A DNA stretch of 64,000 bases from Galeruca laticollis (taxonomy: Eukaryota > Arthropoda > Insecta > Coleoptera > Chrysomelidae), in the NCBI GenBank assembly GCA_963921935.1, contig OY998180.1, forward strand, positions 206,858,244 to 206,922,243, read 5' to 3'. Below the pieces are notes generated by a model that ran no database searches, was not told where the DNA came from, and saw only the letters and a list, made by a program, of their open reading frames with translations. The first letter of the stretch is position 1. Each line of letters starts with the position of its first letter. The position numbers and the translations under genes were made by a program. Positions 56,685 through 64,000 of the stretch are shown here, in pieces.

Positions 56685-57309
56685 CCAAATTGCATGATAC
56701 AACAAAATAGAAGATATGATCTCTAGCCGTTCGAAATATCGTTCGCCGCGCACATGACGTCACGCAGAGAGTACAATTTAAAACCGTGAGCGCGGGCTAA
56801 TGCATTTGATGTAATAGAACTTGCGTATGATGCGTTGATAATGCATTTTGAAGGAAAATGAGGATGGTTCAGGTTGAATGAGATATTATTAGTATTATAA
56901 AGGCAAAGAGAATTCATGTAAAAGTGTTATATATGGAATCGGAGAGCCTTCCAGAGCAAAACAATAATTCTAAGATCTGATTGAAATCTGTTTGCTCACT
57001 TCGTAAAGTGAATAATTACTGTACTGATACAAAAAAAACATATTATTATACTTTTTGGATTTTTTGACATGATTTTATAAACATTTGAATTTGTAAATAA
57101 ATATAAGGAATAAAACAATTAGCAAAATTTTAATACTTAATCGGTTGTTTATTCCAAAATAAGTATACTACAGAACAACGATAAAGTACAACTCCGGTAC
57201 TGTGGAGCATTCTTCAAAATAATAATAATAATAATGAAATTGTTATTGGTAATAACAAAATATCAAATTAAGATTTAAAAATATTATTTGTCAACTTGGA
57301 TTTAAGAAA

Positions 57310-57775
57310 AGATTTATTCATTTATTTATTACGGGAAAACCCCTCTAACTGTTAAATACAACAATAAATAATACAATAAGGGCGGGTATAAAGACTGATA
57401 CAGCATAACCAATTAATTTGAAATACATAACACTTTCCATGTAGCTACAGGTAATAAACAATACTTATATAAATAAAAAAAATTAAGAACACAACAGAAC
57501 TCAACAAATCACAGCCCTAAGCAATATTTGAACTGGCCCAAAATTAAAGCTATTCAAAAAGCACAGATATCTATTTATAGGACTCATAGCACCATATGTT
57601 GTTCTATGAAAGGACACATGAAAGGTAATCCCCATATGACTCAAAAGATCCGCACAATCAACCTGCCCATTTAGGAGTTTAAATATAAATATAGCCCCCA
57701 ACATATCTCTACGATTACCAAGAGGAGCTAGTGACTTTTTTTCAATTTCAGCATAATTATATGGTCTAATATTCT
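57310..57775 (-). pseudogene. LINE RT C-terminal fragment
   Basis: LAPLGNRRDMLGAIFIFKLLNG region, FHRTTYGAMSPINRYLCFLN at about 57550-57610, ending in an A-rich tail near 57310-57340 (minus). This is the usual C-terminus of Jockey/CR1-group LINEs. 5' truncated; inserted in the P element. Confidence 0.7.
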
Positions 57776-57784
57776 ATGGTATTA

Positions 57785-57922
57785 AATTTATCTTCGGGTT
57801 TAGACAAACGGATCCACTCCCGTATCATTTTTTTTGTCTTTTGGAAAGGTAAAAAAGCTGACATCGTGTGCAAAGCCTTTCACGTGATTGTCTGAATCAC
57901 AACCATACACTGCACATCTCAT
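57785..57922 (-). pseudogene. THAP domain of P-element transposase
   Basis: MRCAVYGCDSDNHVKGFAHD then VSFFTFPKDKK and, after a 1-nt frameshift, MIREWIRLSKPEDKF. This is the C2CH zinc-coordinating THAP DNA-binding domain (C-X4-C start, FFTFP box, W at the conserved place). It is cut off after about 50 residues; no catalytic part was found. Confidence 0.85.
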
Positions 57923-58167
57923 TTTGACTAATTTTTTCTAATATTCAACAATAAAAATGTAAAATTAACCGACATAAACATATCCAATAATGTAACTGCA
58001 AACTAATTCAAGGCGTTCACTCTCGACGTGACGTCAGAGCCAGCATGCACGAAATCATATCTTCTATTTTATTGTATCATGCCAAATTGAACGTGATTGA
58101 AAGCATTTAGTCTGGTAAAACATTTACTGGTACATACGGTGTACCAGGAGGCTCGAAAGGGTTTTAA

Positions 58168-58260
58168 ACGGAGGTGTATAGTAGAAAACCGAAATTTATC
58201 TTTCATATGGACACACCTCGTATTTTATGAAATTTTAATTTATTTTATATATATTTATTA

Positions 58261-58304
<44 letters not shown>
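58168..58304 (+). repeat. Penelope-like 3' end, continuation, with (TA)n
   Basis: AGGTGTATAGTAGAAAACCG and GAAATTTATCTTTCATATG match the complement of 46400-46440; ends in an AT-rich tract and (TA)n at 58269-58304. Confidence 0.7.
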
Positions 58305-58307
<3 letters not shown>

Positions 58308-59461
58308 ATAGTCTTTTCCGACTAATTAGGTATAAAACCAGAAGTATTGAGATAATTTAAAGCTGTGAAAAAATTTTCGGTGCTTGAAGAAAATTATGAG
58401 TATCATATCTATGCTATTGTGAAATGTACATATTTATAAAATTTTTGGAGACATCAATCATATATTGAATGGCGAAACTTGAAAGGAAATTTAAAATTGA
58501 ACATAAATAACCTCATCCTCAAAAAGAATGTATAAACATAGTTTTTGTATTTTCCTTGTTCCTGCGCTGTAAAATATATTCTCGTATAAATATGATTTTT
58601 TTTTCTTACGTTAAGCGTATTGGAATGATTCTGTAATATTAGTTATATTTATTATCGCAAAAATTTTCATAATTAACTGTATTCCAAATTATATGTATAT
58701 TTTGGGGGAGATTCTACATTTATTTATACGAGCCCTTGATTTGTAACGAAGAAAACTAATTTAATACTGATACAATGTTAATCTACACTTCATCAGGAGG
58801 CTGCAGTTGTAAATATAAAATTAGATGCCCAATTATTTCTGTATGGATCTGCATTGTGAAAATAACGTTAGCTATTAGCAATGGAATACTACTAACTACA
58901 GTTGATTTTTGTATTTCGTGGCCCTGTGTAAACCAATTTATTTAAATGTTATGGGAGTGAATTTAGTAATTCCTATTCTATGATGTTCAATCTTCTCTTT
59001 TAGGGTCGTCCGTGTATTATATCCTATTATTCTCAAAAAATATTACATTTCCATTTGTTGTCACGCTACATGCTGAATTATCTATGAAAATTGTGTTACT
59101 TCTCAAATTAAGAAGGAATTTTTAATTTTCAGAATAAATGAAAGTTTTATGAATCCTATCCCATATACCCCGAGTTTCACTTAGTTCTAGCTGTTATTCC
59201 GATACTGGATCATAGGTCAATCTTGTCTAATGCTACCTTGTAGTTAACCCATATTGGTATTTTTCTGCATTTTATATATTTTATACAGAGACATAATTCA
59301 TTGCCTACTTAGGCCACATCCCAAGACAATAAGATAGGGAAAAATGATATGCATAGAAAGGTTTCATATTTCTTCTAAAAGTCTGTTATTTGAGGAAAAA
59401 ACTTGTTTCCTGAATCAACAAAGATCGTAGAAGAACTTAATTTCGACTTCATATCAAAAAT
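58305..59461. other. No gene seen
   Basis: AT-rich; no supported feature. Confidence 0.35.
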
Positions 59462-60461
59462 AAACGGTTTTAAAGATTAAAACTAACTTTTCCGTATCTG
59501 TGGCCCTGAACAATATTCTATCATAAAATTGTTACTTGTATACACTTCGGGGGATGTATCGTGCTAACAAGCCGAAATTTCTCCAAAAATAACCAAAAAT
59601 TTAGTATATCTAGTTTTATAGGACCCGCTGTACTCGCTCTAGTGAACTGAAAATCAATAGGGTACATCTGTGAGACACCTTGAACAATACTTATTCATAA
59701 AGTTGATCAATCGTATACTCTCTGGAGGCTGTATCGTGCTAACAAACTGAAAATTCTCCAAAAATGACAAAAATTTGGTACTTCAAGTACCACAGCACCC
59801 GTTGTACTGGCTTTAGTGAGCTCAATATCAATAGGGTTCATCTTTAAGACGCTCTGAATAATATCCAATCATAAAATTCATCACTTGTATATACTCCGGA
59901 GGCTGTATCGTGCTAACAAACTGAAACTTCTCCAAAAATGACAAAAATATCGTACTTAAAGTACTGTAGCACCGGTTGTATTGGCTCTGGTGAGCTGAAA
60001 ATCAATAGGGTTCATCAGTGAGATGCCCTGAATAATATTCAATCATAAAATTGGTGACTTGTTGAACTCCGGAGGCTGTATCGTGCTAACAAACTGAAAT
60101 TTCTCGAAAAACGACAAAATGTCGTACTTCAAGTACCATAGCACCCGTTGTACTGGCTCTGGTGAGCTGAAAATCAATAGGGTTCATCTGTGAAATGTCC
60201 TTAACAATATTCCATCATAAAATTGGTGACTTATTGCACTCCGGAGGCTGTATCGTGCTAACAAGACTTGCAAGGAAAAGTGGCCAACGACGACGACGAC
60301 GACGACGACATATACACAGGATTTTTTTTCTAAAAACCGTTTTTTCGTGTTGTTGTTGATGGATAACGTAAAAATAACTCAAAAAAAAATTTCAAATTTC
60401 CAACTTTTTGTGGGTAAACCAATACTTTTCTCGCATATTAGATAGGTTGGCGGAAAAGTAA
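59462..60461 (+). repeat. R173 dispersed repeat, copy E
   Basis: The best-preserved copy. The marker GTATCGTGCTAACAA recurs at 59556, 59731, 59905, 60078 and 60250 (intervals 175, 174, 173, 172). A (GAC)n tract near 60288-60309 and the CTCGCATATTAGATAGGTTGG end follow. Confidence 0.92.
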
Positions 60462-60708
60462 TAAAAGCCGAAGGGGATTTGAAGAGATAAAGGTAACTAC
60501 AGGATTAATACAAGAAGTCAGATCAAGCATAACTGCAATAAGGTATAAACTATGGATTGAACGTAAAGGAATGTTAGAAGTAGATATAACAAGCCTTGGT
60601 TACAATTATCAGGAGATGAGAAACCAAGTAAGGGAAGAAGTAGCCGAAGAAGGTGAACTGGAAAACAACGTATGGAGAAATGTATTGCAAACAGAAGAGA
60701 GTAAATAA
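60442..60708 (+). pseudogene. Coding remnant between two inverted R173 copies
   Basis: Open frame of 88 codons ending at TAA 60706-60708, without an ATG start. Reads EEIKVTTGLIQEVRSSITAI, RYKLWIERKGMLEVDITSLG, then YNYQEMRNQVREEVAEEGEL and ends NVWRNVLQTEESK. It is charged and helical and looks like genuine coding sequence rather than chance. I do not recognise the family. It could be the last exon of a captured gene or the tail of an element protein. Confidence 0.4.
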
Positions 60709-60729
60709 AACTTGCAAATAAGACTAATA

Positions 60730-61512
60730 TTACTTTTTCGCCCAAGCTATCTAATATGCGAGAAAAAAGCATTGGTTTACCCCAAAAAAAGTTGGAATTT
60801 TGGTGTTTTTAAATGAAACTCACGGTCTCTAGTTAATTCCACAATATAATACAAGTTATTGAAAATTCTAAAAAATTGACAATTGTTTCGATAAATCAAT
60901 ATCATCGTCAGAATGACAGAAGTTACATTCTGACGATGATATTGATTTATCGAAACAATTGTCAATTTTTTAGAATTTTCAATAACTTGTATTATATTGT
61001 GGAATTAACTAGAGACCGTGAGTTTCATTTAAAAACACTAATATGAGCATATTCCACGAAGTAAGGGTCGAGACAGTCAATTTCATTGGAATTTTGGGTT
61101 TTTTTGGAGTTATTTTTACGTTTTCCACAAATAACAACACGAAAACACGGTTTTTAGAAAAAAATTCCTGCGTTTATGTCGTCGTCGTTGTCGTCGGGCA
61201 CTTTTCGTAACATGGTATTGTTAGCACTATAAAGCCTCCGGAGTGCAACAAGTCACCAATTTTATGATTGAATATTGTTCAGGACATCTCACAGATGTTC
61301 CTTATTGATTTTCAGCTCACCGGATCCTGTAGAACGGGTGCTATGGTACTAGAAGTACGACATTTTTGGAGAAATTTAAGTTTGTTAGCACGATACAGCC
61401 TCCGGAGTGCAACAAGTCACCAATTTTATGATTGAATATTGTTCAGGACATCTCACCAGAAGCAGTACAACGGGTGCTATGGTATCATTTTTGAAAAATT
61501 TGAAGTTTTCAG
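60730..61512 (-). repeat. R173 dispersed repeat, copy F (truncated)
   Basis: Inverted relative to copy E: TTACTTTTTCGCCCAAGC to about two tandem units, truncated before the AAACGG end. Interrupted by a hairpin element at 60804-61085. Confidence 0.85.
60804..61085 (+). repeat. Palindromic hairpin element, copy 3
   Basis: 282 bp flanked by a 12-bp duplication TTGGAATTTTGG (60792-60803, 61086-61097) in R173 copy F. Almost perfect palindrome (arms AACTCACGGTCTCTAGTTAA, ATTCCACAATATAATACAAG) centred near 60921. Right end GTAAGGGTCGAGACAGT. Hammerhead-like CTGACGA-T-GATA...TATC-GAAACAATTGTC at 60930-60963. Confidence 0.87.
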
Positions 61513-61544
61513 TCACGTGATGGAAAATACTCAGCGTTTCTACT

Positions 61545-61568
61545 GTATATATATATATATATATATAT
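61545..61568. repeat. (TA)n microsatellite
   Basis: Short TA tract after copy F. Confidence 0.85.
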
Positions 61569-61746
61569 TGACCACACGTTTATCTATTTGAGAATGAAAT
61601 TAAGATTTTTTCATGTACATTTAAAATTTGAAAATTTTTGCAATGATTAACTAGATTTAGTGATTGAATGTAGATTGCAAGGTGAAAGGAAAACTAAAAA
61701 TTAATAGCATGGTAATTGTTCAGTAAAAGCTTAATTTTCCTTACAG

Positions 61747-61907
61747 GCGGGACTTGGCGGTTAGGTCGACCGACCTGTGTATTGGAATCAGATTTTGGAT
61801 TTAGCCTCAACTGTGCTTTTAAGAAATCAGGGCTGTTTCGAGTTAGAAATCTTGGTGGTGTTAAAGCTCACATAGGCCTGGGTAAATTCTATCTTCCTTT
61901 TCTGTGA
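61747..61907 (+). CDS. Possible terminal exon, weak
   Basis: Acceptor TTTTCCTTACAG|GC opens 53 codons to TGA: GTWRLGRPTCVLESDFGFSL to HIGLGKFYLPFL. Its phase would fit the signal-peptide exon at 37552, but so would one frame in three by chance. No family recognised. Confidence 0.2.
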
Positions 61908-62378
61908 TACATTCCTTCGGAAAACATACTTCTTAAGTGATGCAGTATTACCAATAAAAAGTATACTCTTAAATACTTTAAACCCTATTTTAGTATCAAA
62001 GTAATTGTAATTGAAGAGATCTTAAATATATTTTTATGGTTATTATCCATTGCATAAGCAAATTTTTGCAATTAATGTTAATATTAAATGTCTAATTATC
62101 TGAAGAGTATCTGAGTACAAAAATGAAAGCAGATTTCTATTATTTAATTTGTAATATTTTTCTAATTGTATATATTAATATTATATAAATCGCATTTGTC
62201 TTAATAAGTACGTTTTACGAAGGAATGTGTCTTTTACTCTGTAGTACGTTGTATTTTTATTCTCTTCTAACAATTACTTGTATTTACAAAATACTAGTCT
62301 ATGAAGTAGTATAGAATTTATAACAAATATACTACTGTGTGAGTGTGAGTTTCACTAGCACATAATACAATCAACAAA
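61908..62378. other. No gene seen
   Basis: AT-rich; nothing supported. Confidence 0.35.
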
Positions 62379-62380
62379 TA

Positions 62381-63719
62381 CAAGGTGATTCATTAAGGGA
62401 GGTAATCGACAACTGGTCAAAAAATATATGTCCTACAATTTTGAAAGAAACTTGGCCCAAAATATGTTTTAAAATATTTTTTATCTACAAAATTTCGTTC
62501 CTACGAACGATCGGTGAGAAAAGTCAACATTAGAAATTACAGTTCTTATTCTATAAATGTTTTCTTGGAATCATTTTTTTATCACTTATTCGTAAGTGTT
62601 GAAGAAAGTCTAAGAAAACTCCTATACACCGGAACTGATTCTCACAAATACTGAACTGAAAGAACATTAAACGTGAATTTCGGAGACAATTCTTTCTGGA
62701 ATATTTCATATGCAATTGACCAGTTTGCGAAAATGTAAATAGTATTACTTATTGGCCTATCAAAACTGCCAATCTATTGACGAATCCATGCGCAAATTTC
62801 TTTTTGCGGTAGTTTAAGTACAAATCTCTTGGAAGATGATCTCTAATAGTTTCATGTGTATAAGCTATAACATTACAAGTTATGTTAACCATTATGGAGA
62901 CATCCAGTTTAGTTTTTGAATTCATACTGTTTTGTTCTTCTTTATTTTAAAGTTTCTGTAGCTGTTCATATGCTCAGTCTGTATTTTCATTATGTACAGA
63001 ATACAGTATTTGCCGATATGCGGAATGATATTCTAAACGGCGTCACTCTAGGAAAGTCTAGCCAGATTGCTGCTATGTAAAAGAGATGTTCAACAATAAA
63101 TCAAACTTTATTCACAAAATATTGACCTAATGAGGTTACGTTTTCTGGCAACTTCCACTACTAGTCAGATACCGAGACACACTGGCAAAAGTAAGTCATT
63201 TGTTGGAAACTAAGAGTGTGATATATTCAATATAAAACAGATGGGTCATGTGATATCAATAATATGTTTATCCAGTGCATTATGCAGTGGATATCCGAAA
63301 AAGTGCATTTTCAGGTTAGGAGTATTTTTGATGATAGCTTGTAAGCTGATTCGTAGGTATTGCATATGAAACTTACCAGAAACAAAAAATCAGGAACAGA
63401 GGACGGTGTTATATGAAGCTCTCTAGTTTCCGGTTGGAAGATTGAATCTTCTTTTATTGGTTTGTGATATGTACGTTTTTATCGACTGTAAACTCAAGTA
63501 CATTTCCCCAACTTTAGAATATTCAATACAGAAAAACGACTGAAGTAGAAGTTCAAGAATAAGGTCAGAAGTTTTTCATGTTGATATTTTTCGCCAACCA
63601 TAATAATGATAATAATTTTGACTAAGCTTAATTAGCGTGTATTTTATTTTGTAAAATATATATTATGTGACTTATAAGACATACAATTTCCACAATACCG
63701 CCCTTAATAAATCACCCTT
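62381..63719. mobile_element. TIR element at a TA site, decayed
   Basis: Left CAAGGTGATTCATTAAGGGA(GGT) after TA 62379-62380. Right complement AAGGGTGATTTATTAAGGGC(GGT) before TA 63720-63721. 1.34 kb, size of a mariner, but no transposase motif is readable. Confidence 0.6.
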
Positions 63720-64000
63720 TATATACTACGATTAATTCAGGTTTTCTGTAAAGGTAAGGACGCACCTATTATAGTAATTTGAAAATGCATGATGTACATT
63801 AATTAATACATGCAAATTCAAAGTAAGTTAGACATTTTTCATTTTTATTCATTTTTCTTGTGCTTATGAGAACGTTAAAAATGTATTAAATAAAAAAAAT
63901 AGAGTTGGTAGAAAAATTCTTTTTAATACGAGCAGATGGCTAGATATAGAAAGGATGTCATAATAAAACTATAGTTTGTTAAAACGTATGTGTTTACGAC

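Larger units (their letters stand above)
56693..58081 (-). mobile_element. P element, internally damaged
   Basis: 1389 bp with inverted ends CATGATACAACAAAATAGAA and CATGATACAATAAAATAGAA, flanked by a perfect 8-bp duplication CCAAATTG (56685-56692, 58082-58089). Both the 8-bp duplication and the CATGAT ends are P-element hallmarks. It encodes a THAP domain and contains a LINE fragment. Inserted in the piggyBac non-coding region. Confidence 0.9.
53390..58163 (-). mobile_element. piggyBac transposon with nested insertions
   Basis: Bounded by TTAA at 53386-53389 and 58164-58167. Ends CCCTTTCAAGACGG and (complement) AACCCTTTCGAGCC. Contains a deleted piggyBac transposase, a mariner (54793-56106) and a P element (56693-58081). 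The Penelope-like fragment at 46.4 kb confirms that host sequence on both sides was continuous. Confidence 0.88.

Noticed and set aside
1..64000. tRNA, rRNA, CRISPR and bacterial-type operons
   Set aside because: No cloverleaf with A/B boxes, no rRNA-like blocks and no regularly spaced identical repeats with unique spacers were seen by eye; R173 units are tandem without spacers.

Overview
The window is eukaryotic, most likely an insect. It is AT-rich with GT-AG introns, a secreted Ala/Gln-rich protein of the type seen only in insects, and insect-type transposons (P element, piggyBac, Tc1/mariner, Penelope, RTE and I-clade LINEs, Gypsy). Beetle is a guess from overall character, not shown by the sequence. 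No tRNA, rRNA, CRISPR or bacterial operon was seen.

Host content is sparse. One gene is convincing: a four-exon plus-strand gene (16857-29204) for a 311-residue secreted protein resembling the insect DUF745 family. A signal-peptide exon is separated from the rest by a 9-kb intron full of mobile DNA. A second orphan signal-peptide exon lies at 37552-37591. A decayed four-exon Myb/SANT-like gene lies at 30499-31420. All else is mobile DNA, its debris, or unannotatable AT-rich sequence.

Layout. 0.4-1.2 kb: first copy of a dispersed repeat built of ~173-bp tandem units (here R173; six copies, A-F). 3.3-6.6 kb: decayed Gypsy pol split by an IS630/Tc1/mariner-superfamily transposon with a D-82-E spacing. 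7.56-11.83 kb: internally deleted Gypsy with LTRs and ATAT target duplication; its integrase frame runs into a macro (ADP-ribose-binding) domain followed by a CCCH zinc finger. 12.6-14.6 kb: transposase fragment, GC-richer block and a 1.4-kb 12-bp minisatellite. 15.6-29.3 kb: the host gene with its intronic elements. 29.6-36.9 kb: a twin-armed hairpin element with a hammerhead-like motif, the SANT pseudogene, and R173 copy D carrying a mariner and an RTE LINE. 37.5-50.2 kb: Tc1/mariner relatives, mostly long-TIR or internally deleted. 52.7-58.3 kb: a four-deep nest, Penelope-like remnant > piggyBac > (mariner, P element) > LINE fragment. 59.5-61.5 kb: two inverted R173 copies around a short coding remnant, with another hairpin element. 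62.4-63.7 kb: one more TIR element.

The only uninterrupted transposase is the 375-aa DD41D mariner protein at 54843-55970. The genes do not form a pathway; the region is a record of layered insertions, many of which can be ordered from target duplications and from repeat copies that show the empty site.
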